NCBI RefSeq assembly: GCF_023343835.1 | Contig: NC_064472.1 | Coordinates: 10,345,469-10,409,468 of the forward strand | DNA from: Lagopus muta | Taxonomy: Eukaryota; Chordata; Aves; Galliformes; Phasianidae | Direction of reading: 5' to 3' | Length of the DNA stretch: 64,000 nt | Shown: positions 36,509-48,600 of the stretch, piece by piece | How the letters are laid out: the number at the start of each line of letters is the position of its first letter | Position numbering within the stretch: the stretch's first letter is position 1 | Position numbers and translations under genes: made by a program | Notes under the pieces: generated by a model | Database searches by the model: none | What the model saw: the letters and a program-made list of their open reading frames with translations, nothing else | Told to the model about the DNA's origin: nothing

Positions 36509-36675
36509 TCACACTGAAGTTCTGTGTTTCCTGATGAGTAACTGAACAGGGCCCTCTGGCACAGATTTAATAATGTTCCAGGCATCGTAATGCATGAGGC
36601 CAAGTAATGATTTTCCACTAACAGCAAGAATCTCATCTCCAGATTCTATGTTTCCAGCTTGCTCTGCAGCACCAC
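36509..36675 (-). CDS. PDZD2: PDZD2 E14: end of last PDZ, stop
   Basis: Phase-1 acceptor TTTTGCTTGTAG. It encodes the second half of the final PDZ: the GGAAEQAG turn, [12 protein letters not shown], the alpha-B helix [10 protein letters not shown] and the last strand [11 protein letters not shown]. It ends R-T-S-V and TGA at 36509-36511. The human protein as I recall it ends N-S-S; the T-S-V here fits a class I PDZ-ligand tail. The intron to E13 (36676-37382) holds only AT-rich unique sequence. Confidence 0.93.
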
Positions 36676-39600
36676 CTACAAGCAAAACAGGAACAAAGTC
36701 AATATAAATAAAAAATTGCTTTCTACTGTGACAAACAGCAGCTAAGCCATTCTTCTAGCAGTGGTGTCACTTATGCTCAGCTCAGCTCTTGCAATCTATT
36801 AGTAAGTTTTCTATAATGATAGTTCAACTTACAACACTGGCCACAATCAATCAGGGAGAGAAGAAGGACTGTGTTTACAGACATATATTAATGACCTTGA
36901 AAATTAAACATGTCCTTCCCTCTTAGAATCAATTTTGAAAGAAGAAAAAACAAATACATGCATGGAAATTGATAAACAATTCAGGAAACAGCACTTTCAC
37001 CTTTTTTCCTTGATGAAGGAATGTATCACTCGAAATTAAGCCTGTACAAATGCTGAAAGCCCTCAGCTTCATTAGGTTTGAACTTCTCAAACCATTATGT
37101 ACAATAATGCTGCTGTGATTTCATGCTTACAATAGCAGACAAGTCTAGGAAGCAACTGCGCCATCATAAGTAAATCAGATTGCTGAACAAGCACTCAGTA
37201 GTAGATGCAATCTCCAGACATTCTCAAGAGTATTTTTTTTCTAATGACTGCTTTGGTTACTAAGTGGTAATAGTCAGTGGCAAGTGGTAACAGTCAGAGG
37301 ATACATGCCTGTTTAAAAAATAAATAAATAAGAAAAAAAGAAAACTGGGTTAATATCTGCTGTATTTTCATGTTTGCAGTACCTTTAAATATTCTTTTTA
37401 CGAGCAAGGGCCTGTCTCCAGCAATAGAAGCTTTTCCACCATCGAGACTGAAGCCCAAGCCAGCAGAGGTTTTCAATAATTCAACACAGATGACATCATT
37501 CATGTCCAGGTTTGGATCTGCAACAGAATACACACAGCATCTTGTTATGCATTTAACAGTAAATTGCAGGTTGGGTTTGGTTGGGTTTGTTTTTTGCTGC
37601 AGTGACGAAGCCACTCAGAGTTCAGTCCATAGTGAAACTACAACATGTTGTCACCTTGCTTCTCAGAAGCATATGTGTAACATTGCTGCTGTGAAGGACT
37701 GACAGCACAGAACACAGTATGTGCATTTTCATTTTGCATGGGCAACAAAAGTCCATCAAGGCACTGAAATTGAAGCTGAACTCAACAAAGATTTTAAATG
37801 TCAACAAAAGAATTGAAAAAAAATTGTGCAAGTACTGTGGAGAGCACTTTCTTTTGTTTCCCATTCATTATCCAAGGAGTTGCACCTTTTCAAATAACAG
37901 CAATAAATAAGACTTACATTTAAAAAAAATATGCTCCATTCTCCTAAGAGAGAGTTTGTATGCACTCACTAGTGTGAATATTTGTTTCTGGTCTCACATC
38001 TACAGAAATAATCATAGCTATCAGTCAGCAGGTGTATGCCGCTTCCTAAGTCTTAGATACGTTTAGAATGCAGTGAAACTGTAGTTGACATAAATTATGA
38101 TTTTGTTTAGAAGGAAATAAGCCTATAGTTTTGGAAAACAGGACCCTCTTTGCCCTGCGTGAGTGTAAAAATTCTGCAGCCTGCAACATCACAAATGGCT
38201 GTTACGGTTACCTCAAACAACTCCAAATGTTATCTGAAACATCTGGAGAGGAGCCTTGCCGCAAAGGATGGAGAGACACTCCTAATAAACCAACGCTGTT
38301 TGTGAGAGAACGTTGCCACCTAGCGCCGGCAGACTGCGCTCTGCATGTGCCACTAAGATGTAAAAGGGATTCTGAAATCATTATGTGTAGTGCATCCAGG
38401 GGAGTAGTTACTGAAAGGATGATTCATCTACAGAGCGTTCCCTATTTCTTTAATCTGCATTATAAAGTTGTACTACAGAATCCAGTGAAATTTTAAGGCA
38501 ATTAAAACTGCTACAGAAAAAGAAGAGCCAACAAAAAAATCCTCTAAAGGCTATGTCCAAAGGGTTCGAAACAGGTGAGAAGCATCTCCTTTTCTGCCTT
38601 CTGCTCTGAGGTGTATGCCTGGTACTGCCCAGGGAGCAGGGGAAGCTGGATCATTGGGGCTGTCAGCAGTAGCCACTGCCCACTCCATCCCCTGCACTGC
38701 TGTGGGATGGGAGCAGGTCAGCGCTGTGCACCTGAGGCAGCTGCATACACTCAGACAGTACAAAGGTTTAGTGCCTTAATCCTGCAAAAATTTGGGGTAT
38801 TTTGAATGGACCTCTCAAGTGCATGGAATTGTTGCTTTGTTCCTAAGCAGGGCTTACTACTGTCACTGAGAGCTGCTTAAAACATTTACTCCTCGTTTCC
38901 TATGGGATGGCTGCTTTGAAATCGACTTAGCTCCTTCTACCCATTTATTACAACACCAAAACCATTTTTGCTCTTTTTAGAGAAATAGTATAAAATCTGC
39001 TACTACAGAGCAAAGTAAAAGTTGGTCTCCACGGACAACAAGCTGTGATTTCATTTGTTGGGTTGCTTTTTGTTGTTGTTTGTTTTCTTGCTCTAACTAG
39101 TGTTACTACTTTAAAGAAATGTATTGTGGATCACAAGAATATACAGAATCACTAACTGTAACTGAAACTGGATTAGGTCCTACATATCCTTCTAGGCTTC
39201 TGTCTAGTTGTGACATTTCAAACAAAAATACAACAGCATCAACCAAAAAAAATCTGCATTTGGGCTCCAAAGTGAACAAATAAAATTTAGGAGTAATTTC
39301 ATTTGCTCCCTCCAATTACATAAGGCACGGACTCTTTTAATCTAAAACACATGGACATTTTCCCCTTCAGTCTGCTCCGCAAAGGAATCCTTCCAAGTGC
39401 TCTTGGACAAAGATCATACCTGTTCCTATTTCCATGGAAACATCCTTTCCAGACCCCACACATTTTCTGCCAGTAGCTGATATCTCACGTCTGGAGGAAT
39501 TATTTGCTTTGTCTTTTTCCTTCTGGATGACAATGACTGCATATTTGTGCAGTCTTGCCTGATGGAGTGCATTCAGGACGTCACCGTGGACCGAGTTTGC

Positions 39601-42600
39601 AAGAGATTTGCCATTGATTGACAGAACAAGATCTCCTCGCTGGATAGTCCCTTCTTGAGATGCCACTCCCTTGGAAAACACTCTGTGGACCTACAAGAAA
39701 AATTTTACCTTAGAGACACATTCAGCTCATAAGCACATGTAGTGAACATAGAGACCCCCACCATCAAAGTTCACAGCTGCTGCCCACTTCCCGGGTGTCA
39801 GGCACACAATACTTGCTCTTGTCATCAGCTTCAAATACAAAGTCTATGTCACTGGACAAGAACTGCAGGTTGGGATGGGGGGGAGTTCATGCTGCTATTG
39901 CACGGTCAGCTCTATGCCAAAGACAACCAAAACCAGCTAGGGAATGTAGTGTCACTTATGCACTTATGTGCTTTCATTGACTTTCTCAGATGCCTTCAAT
40001 GAACAGTAACTTCAAATAATACACTTCAAATAATTTCAACCTAACACTAATTTTGAATGATGCACAGGTTATCTAGACATCCATATTACAGCAAACTCAC
40101 CAAGAACAGCACCGCACTGTGTTATACCCACTCCCCAAATTCCCAGTGACCAGAATCCAAAGTAGTTTTCAAATAGCCTTTGAAGCGATGCACAGTATTT
40201 GTGCACAAAAAGGCTCTGACTTACTGCTGCTATACAATATTTAATTGCTCCTCTTTATTTGTCTGATCAAGTACCATGTGAGTGGATGCAAAAGGACGAT
40301 TTAATGGCTCAAAACACGTCTTTTCCTGAGCACATAAAATACTTCATTCAGGGTGGATTAAAAAAGAATAAACTCCAGTGAGCACAGCTGAGATTTATGT
40401 AGGTGCCACTGACAGAAAGGGACTGACAACACCAGTCACGACTTGTTATTTAAAGACTTGCCTACCAAGCACTGTGATTTATCAGCCAAAGCACCGTTTC
40501 CCATGCAATACGGTTCTAGGCACACTGGACAAAGGCTCAAGGCATTTGTGGACACCATCCTGCATGGCATGTTCTGTAGGAATTTCTCCACTTTATCCAA
40601 AACAACAGCAAGAGTCAGAAACCTTTTGACTCCTTCTCCCTCCTGCTGCAGGCCCTCCTTAGGTTGTGGAGTCTGGAGACAATCAAGACCTGCCTGGACA
40701 CCTACTTGTGTGACCTGCTGTAGGGAACCTGCTTTGGCACGGGGGCTGGACTCGATGATCTCTGCAAGTCCCTTCCAACCCCTACAATTCTGTGATTCTG
40801 TGAAGCACCTGCTGCAACCAGGTTTACAAAGATAGTTTTCCAGCCAGCCCAAGCAAGCATCCAGAGCTGGAATCACTGCTTCAGTGACAAATGCAGATAT
40901 TCAAATGCAGGTAGTAAGTGGAATATGGAGGTCATGCCCAAAGCATCTGCTGCCTTCCCACACATGCCCAGACTCCTCAGGTTCTTCATTTCTTTTCCAT
41001 TTCTGCACCCAAGTGTTGGCAGAACAGCCTATCTCAGCAGCTCAGCACCCAGAGAGACCAGGAACGCAATCTTGGTAGCCAGAGAAGTGGAGCTTGTCCC
41101 TAAACTGTTACCATGTTCTGATTCAGAGACCACTAAATGTACAATGCATTTATTTACACTGGTCATAGAGCAAATACCAGAACACTCCTACTTGAGTTCC
41201 TGCACCCTCCAAAGCTGAGGACATACCCTTCTGGCCTCTGTACTTAATGTTTCGCTCTCTTACGATCCACTCTCTTACGATTCTGTCTCTTCCAAGGACA
41301 GAATTCAAAAGCACATCCTGTGCAAATAAATTGTCACACGGGACATTGTCATTTGGCATTTTTCTATCTCACTGAACTCTTTTTGAACAGTATTTCAACT
41401 TTTTAATATCTTTTGCTTAAAAATTGCTCAATGTCACACAACATTCTTGGTTCATAATGCTGCATAAAATGCTCTTTAAAAAAAAAAAAAAAAAGGAAAA
41501 AAAAACCCTCACTTACTGACATACTGACACTTACTGACATCCAACAGTTTTTACTAACAGTAAAACAGATCAGTGAAGAGGAATCCAGAATGTTTGCTCA
41601 GGTCTGAAACAGTCGCTCTTAGGATTTGCCAAAACTTCACTTTTTTTTGCTGCACAAAATTTCCTTTCAAAGGCTGGAAATACAGATTTCTTCTAAAAGG
41701 CTGTATGCATGCGAAGTTTTACTCATATGCATAGCATTCTGACTACCCAGTAGCACAGCAGTTGCACTTTCAAAGACTGAAAACATAATTGGCATCCATC
41801 TCCATAATGAAAATTACAGCAGACACTCCCTTCGATTTCAGTCACAGACAGCATGCAGCTGCCTCTGAGACACACTGCTTTAAGATTTGCAGCGAGTCTT
41901 GATAAATGAACACTTGATCTAATCACCAGCATGCTTTAAAACGAGCTTTGCAAAAAGATGACTTGCAGTCATCACTTACTGTGACTGATTTCTGTTCCAG
42001 ATCTATTCCTCCAGCAACACTAAATCCCAGGCCAGCTCCTTCTTCTTTACTCAGGACTACAAAGTATGCATCTTCTTTGCTCTGGCAGGAAAATGGGGGC
42101 AAAGTGGTAAGAGAATAAAGAGAAAAATAAAAGCAAAGATCAAGACCAAGTTCCTGCACAAATCACAAACTTCCAGTACTCTCAGATTATGGCAAGAGGA
42201 AAAAAAAAAAAAAAAAAAAGCTCAAGAAATTCAAACATTAATTGAGACATGAAATATATTTATATTTCTGCTACAGATAAGTAGCAGCTCTGTGCGAAAA
42301 CTCAGGTGACAGCAGAGATTTCTTCAGTCAGTCAAAGGTTAGAACGCAGTCAAAATTAGGGTATAGAAGGGTATTACACTTTGGGCAGCCTCGCTTTCAA
42401 AATCAACTTCACGTTGCTGGATGTTTTGCAGGATAACTGGACACTTCCCATACATCTTTCAGGACCAAACACTGTATTTTCTATGTTATTATGAACACTT
42501 CTATCCTATTTCTCCTTTCTCTTGAAAGGCAGTTATGGCAGCTGCATCAACCTCTTCTCAGCAGTGCTGGGCAATCTTGCAAGGAGCAATGATTACAAAC

Positions 42601-45600
42601 TGCAGCTTGGAAGATTCAGTGGTACGGCTATTTCACTTCTGAGGTGGAAGTAATGAATCCATTAGTGATCGAAACAGGACTAAGCTGTGCTGTAGCAGAA
42701 AGGAGAACACAGCACAGAAAAGGAACTGGCACTGGTCTGCACCAGGGTTGAACTTGGCTCCAGATCAGCAGGAAGGTGTGAAGTCGAGTTCTTTGAAGTA
42801 ATGAGCTGCTACCAAAATGCAGATTTTGCATTGAGAGAGAAGCAGTTCCGTCCAACAAGTCTGGTGCCATTTTCTGAATGGTTATTAGGACAAAAACAGA
42901 TACTGTTACAGATGCTCTATTTTGCAATAGAAGGGAAACTGCTTGTGGGGCATAGCACCAGAAGCAGGGAGTGGAAAGCAGGACTCTCATCTTTTTCCTG
43001 GGAACCTATCCAACATTAAACATTTCCAGAAGCTGCCAACACTAAAATTAATGGCACATCATTAGAAGCAAACTTCTTAATCTATTTAGCATTAAATGAC
43101 ATATTCAACTCACTAAATCAAACATTTTAACTCAGTGCTTGCCTTTAATTTCAGTGCAGAAAGCACAGGGAATCACAGATTATTTCTGCTGAGTGGTGAA
43201 ACAATATGAATTCTTGGCCTCTGTGTGTGCATTTTGCCAAGTAATGGTCAAGGAAGATTTTCTGCATTAGAGGCATCTCTGCAAAGCACATGAGAAATTG
43301 ATGCCCCCCTGCTTCACACCACTGATCCATGGGGGCACAGGGGGCACATGGGGGCGCTGCTCTTGAAGAGCAGTCAGGGATGAACACATTAACCTACAGC
43401 CTTTTGTAGCTGTCAAGACCTTCCTCACTCATACTCAAACAAGAACAGCTTTACATTAGCCTGGATACAACAGTGAGTCACATATCTAGCTTAGCTTCCT
43501 TCAACAAAGTGCTCCGAGGGTAACAAACAATTGTATCTTTGACCATTAAGGATTAAAGCGTTTTTGTTTAAGAGGTCATGTTCTTTTCTACCCTTTCCCT
43601 CCCTCACTCTGGTGTGTCTTCGCCTGAAGTACTGGGTGCAGTTCTGGGCTCACAATTTAAAAAGAAGGTCAAGATGCTTGAAAGCACCCACAGGAGGGCA
43701 ACAAAGCTGCTCCAGGGGAGGTTCAAACTGGGGATTAGGAAAAACTGCTCTATTGCGAGGGTGGCCAAATACTGGAATAGGCTTACTAGAGAGGTGGTTG
43801 ATGTCCCGTACTTGCCTGTGTTTAAACAGCATTTGGATAATGCCCTTAAATTATATGTTTTAAGTAGTGGTCTGACAGTTGGAACTCAGTCTTTGTAGGT
43901 CCCTTCCAACTAAAACTATTCTATACTGTAACTTCATCTGCTTACACTTTCAGAAGTGTTACAGGGTTGTGTGATGACCACATGCCTCAGGACGGTCAGC
44001 AAGACTAACTGAACTCTGGTTTCCCATTCCCAAACATGTGCCTTTCCTCCTTGTCCAGCCCTCAAGTGAGTCCTTATTAGCATGTGTAAAATTGGGCAAC
44101 AGATCAGTCTATTCCTTTACCTGGCCGCATAGTGGAAGCACAAAACCTAGAGTGATGTGTTGGGCTTTGAGAAGAGTCAGTACAATCAGATATCTGAGAA
44201 GTAAGTCAACACAAAGTAGCTCCCTACAGTCTGCAGGCAAGCTATTGCCTCAGAATTTCTAAGGAACTTGCCCAGACTTACAGAAGAAACGAGCAATGTC
44301 ACATAAAAGAACTAAAATCTTTAGCCTCTCCATTTAGCCTGTTCATCAGATGACCAAAGATCTGATTTTTTAAATATGTATTATTAGCATTTACTGAACA
44401 CCAGGAGTAAATTCAGAACCACCCAAAGCATAAGATAATGATAAACTCTTCCTGGAGAAGCTCCCTCTGAATCAGACAGTCTACCTCATTTTTCAGCAAT
44501 TGCGTAAGTATGAAGAATCGTCCTATTGTACAATTAAACCCACCAGTTGACTAGCATAACATTTTCCAGCATGTGTGCCATACTGGGCTTAAATATGGAT
44601 AAGAAACTATGCAGACAAGGAGTGCATTCCAAAAAGCATTTACTTTTATAAATATTTGAGTTCTCAGATTTTGAGAAGTGGCATAAATAAATAATGTCTC
44701 CAATACTCCATATAAAACACTTTAAAGAACACTTAATTACTTTCGTCCAGAATTACAATCCAATCCTAAACTCTTCGGTAAACCTATCAAACTGTCTTGG
44801 CTCACAAACCTCTTGGGATTTGCAAGCTTTAGTTATGCTGTCCTTGGAAGGAGGTAAAGCTGGGTATTTTGGGGAGGTCTTGTTCCCTTCAGTCCATTCT
44901 ATACTCTGTGAGTTAAGTCTGAGAAATACTCTAAATGCAGCTCAGCCAGCAGTTATGCAGACCAGATGGCAGTTTTCCCTTTAGTGCTGTCATTATTTTA
45001 TCAACTTCAGCTCTGATTCAAAAAGGATGTGGACATATCCCAAAAACACACACAGTGCAAAGAGGGAAAAGGACACCCTGGCAATCATTTCATTTCAGAG
45101 GCCTTCTTCATACATCTAAATAATGAAGGTTACCTCGGCACAACACGTTTCCACAGAAAAGAGCAAAATGTGCACAGTGGTCTCTTGCAAGTCCTCCATC
45201 AGATGCTTTTTGGCGCTCTAAGCCACCAGTGTCTGTGATCTTGGCTTCTTAAAAGAAGTGTTTCCTTCCAGAAAGGAACAGAGTTTCCCCCGTGTGGTGG
45301 GTAAAATGGATTTGACTACGATGGCTGGTGGAAAGTTAAATTCTGATGTGCAATTATTGGCAAACCAAGGAGGTTCTCAGCTTAAACAATGACTGGAGCC
45401 ACTCTTCCTCACTTAAAACGTCTTATTGTGGTTCTTAACTGCTTTCACACTGGACAAACAAGATCCTTTTTTATCCAGAACCCACCAAAATATATTCAGG
45501 GTTTATAGTAAGCATTCAAAAACCAGCAGTAGTAAAACCATCATCAACCATAACCTACTGCAGGATGACTGGAGGAACTCTGGAAGGGATTTCATAGGCC

Positions 45601-48600
45601 ATTAAGAAAACCCCTAGAAAAACTGCCAATATTTTAGCTTCATCTTCTGGTTATTACCTTCACTTGTGCTTTGACTTCCTGGAGCATAGAAGCAATGTCA
45701 CATTTTGGTATCAGAGCTGACAAAACAGACTGCAATTTTTGCTGGTCCAGGTTTGAGATGAGCAGCTGATCCAGGCTAAAACAAAACAAAACAAAACAGG
45801 AAAAAAAAAAATGTATTTCTAGACTGTGTAGATATATTTCAAGCACACAGTAAAATTTGCATTAGGGTAAGCAACAAAAGGGCAGCTCAACAGCAAACAG
45901 AAATCTTGAGCATGGATAAGAAATGGTATTAGCTGGGAGAATGAGAAGGCAGAAAGAAGACAATTTACAACAGCTCTGAAAATCAGCCCCCACTCGACTC
46001 CCCCCCTGCTTCCCAATGATTTTTGCAACAGACATTAACAAAACCAGGCAGACAGCTATTTCTGAAGTCTACACACTTTTGAGGGCAGACAACAAGCTTG
46101 TCTGTCATCCCTCCAGGGTGGGCAGGAGGCAGTGACTGCTGCATCATAACATGCTAAATAACAACCAAACGAACAGCTAGAAGGGTCACATGAAATGAGC
46201 TCAACCCTGCCAGGATAAAGCATCCCATCCCATACTGAAGAGCAGCTGCAGCCAAACAGCACTGCAGCAGCTCTGAAATGCAGCAGAGCAAGAAAGAGTA
46301 AAGAAATTGGTGTAAGGGCCAAAGCTGAAATGCGCTTTCATCAGGAGAGGCTTGCAGGGATGAAATAAAATACTGCAGAAAAGACAGCTGATAGAAACAG
46401 CAAACACCGACCTGAGGGACCAGCTGTTTCCCAGGTGCTCTGCATCTGGAGAGCCACCACGGGGTGAGTCGTCATCTGAGGCCGACCCTGGTGTCCCCGA
46501 GCTGCTGTCCTGAGGGCTGCCACTGCCCATCCCCCCTGCCTTGGTAGGGCTGTCCTGGCTTGACAAGACAAAGGATCTCCGGGGAGTGATTTCCAGCTCT
46601 GTTTTGAAGCAGGCAGGCTGGGGCGGCCCTGAGAAGCCCTCACCACATAGCTTGTCCAGGTCAGGCATGCTGAGTGCCCTCAGCTCCCGCAGCCTGGAGC
46701 GGGACAGCGGCAGCCGGCCCAGAACTCGGCTGCGCCGCACCTGCGAGGCCACAGGGGGAAAAGGAGACTGGTCCGCCCCAGTGCTGCACTCCTCACCCCT
46801 CTGGGGCTTTCCTTCCTTCGTGACACCTTCCACTGCACGTGTTGGCTCTGTGCTTATGGGTGACTTGGCCACAGTGTCAGCTGGCATCGGCGTGCTGCCG
46901 TAGGAGCTCAAGCTGCGCCGCAAAGCACGAGGCGTGTCAGCAGGGCTGGATGCAGTGGCCATCCCACTGCATGACCTCCTGCCGAGTTGGGACCGCGTGG
47001 CCGAGTGGATATCGATGGCCTTCACAATGGGCCGGTCAAAATTTGCCAGGTTTTCAAAGGATTTGATCCTTTGTTTGACAGAAAAGGATGAGGTAGGTTC
47101 GTGTGGCCAGTTCAGCTCGTAGTAGTAGTAATTCCTCCTGAAACTCCTCAGTTTGTCAGTGGCAGGGTAAGTAACATCACTGGCGGAGGGGGATGTGTCA
47201 TGCATCCTCTGGGAGCTTTTGGAGCTGTATACCTGCTCCTTCCCACTCTGGCCATTTGGCAGGCTGAGATGCACCATCTGTAACGGACCCATCACCGCCT
47301 GGGGACATTTTTTGTCTGCAGCATGGCCCTGGGGACCTTGTGCAGGCTGAAGCTCCACAGCATGGCAGTTCTCCCTTAAGTGACCAGATAACTGGGCTGG
47401 CATCGAGTATGTCCTTGTCACAGGTTTTGACAAGCCGCAGAGATTTCTGTCTCTGGCAATATCTACTTTTGAAAAATACACTGTGGTCCCCATCTCTTCA
47501 GTCAGTTGATGCATCTCTGTGCTCACCTCTTCATTTTTCTCCAGCAATGGCAGCTGCAAAAATGGTGCTGGTGAGGAAGAGGCAGAAGATGAAGAAGATG
47601 AGGAGGAGGAGGAGGAAGAGGAAGAGGAGGAGGAAAGCTTCACCTCAATGAAACTACGCTGAATCTCCTGCCCTTCTTGCTGCTCCAGCTGAACTGCAGG
47701 AGACCTCAGTGAAGAAGAGCCTACAGCTGACGCTCCAACATTTTGCAAATCTAACTGCCTAATGTCATCTGCACTATAGATGCTCTTCATTGTGTTCAGG
47801 TTCATTCCAGAGTTCTCAGTTCTCCCTTTCATATATTCAACTCTTGTTTCCCCTTGAGCGGATGAAGCAACTTTGGATTGACTGTCTCTTGCTCTGAAAT
47901 CATCCACCTTAACACTCTTACCCTGAGACACTGCAGGCTGCATGGAAGCTTGCTTTTCTTTTGGCTTTCCCCATGCCTGCTGCAGATCTGTTAGCTGCCC
48001 ACACCCACCACAGTTCATTTCACTGCATGCTGCAGGGCTGCTGGTGCCATTCAGGGCAGGCAGAAGTGAATCTTCAGAAATGACCAGAGATGGTTTATTT
48101 TCCAGCTCAGATTTCAGAGTCTTTGAGGCTGCTGAAATGCTCTTGCTCAGATCTGGATTTGTAGATGAGTTACGGGGTAACAGTGCTTTCTTCCCCAAAA
48201 GTTTAGGAGACAGCTGTGGAGAAATAGAAGTCCTTTTCTGATCAGCCCCACTGACTTTGGTAAGATTAACACTGGAAGAATCTGAATTTGTCTTTGCTTT
48301 GCTTTTGATAGTAAAACCTTTTAGCTTTGGACCTCCTTTGGCCTTCTGGTTATTTAAAAGGGTTTCCATTATACTTTTCTGTGCTATTCCCTTAGACTCC
48401 TGGCAAGATTTTTTCTGTGAAGATGGGCTGTGTGGTACTACAGCTTCTTTGCTGTGATTTGTGCTTGAGCTTTGGATTTTTCCATTTGAAGTCCTTCCTG
48501 AAGTCACACAGTTAGTTTTCTCATTTTTCCCTGGCAAGTCATGAGTTGTATTAGCCTTTGGATCTTTAGATCGGGAGGGAAAGGGAGACCTGAGTGATAC

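Noticed and set aside
38131-38496. 121-codon + strand frame in a PDZD2 intron
   Set aside because: No motif, no splice or promoter context, antisense to the host gene.
46201-46411. Continuation of the large - strand open frame past E9
   Set aside because: The consensus-like donor at 46411/46410 and the perfect in-phase match of E10 show these codons are intronic; the hydrophobic tail they would add is not PDZD2-like.
47340-47651. 103-codon + strand frame with a Lys/Arg-rich end
   Set aside because: Antisense of the polyserine tract in PDZD2 E9; the basic run is just the complement of TCC/TCT codons.
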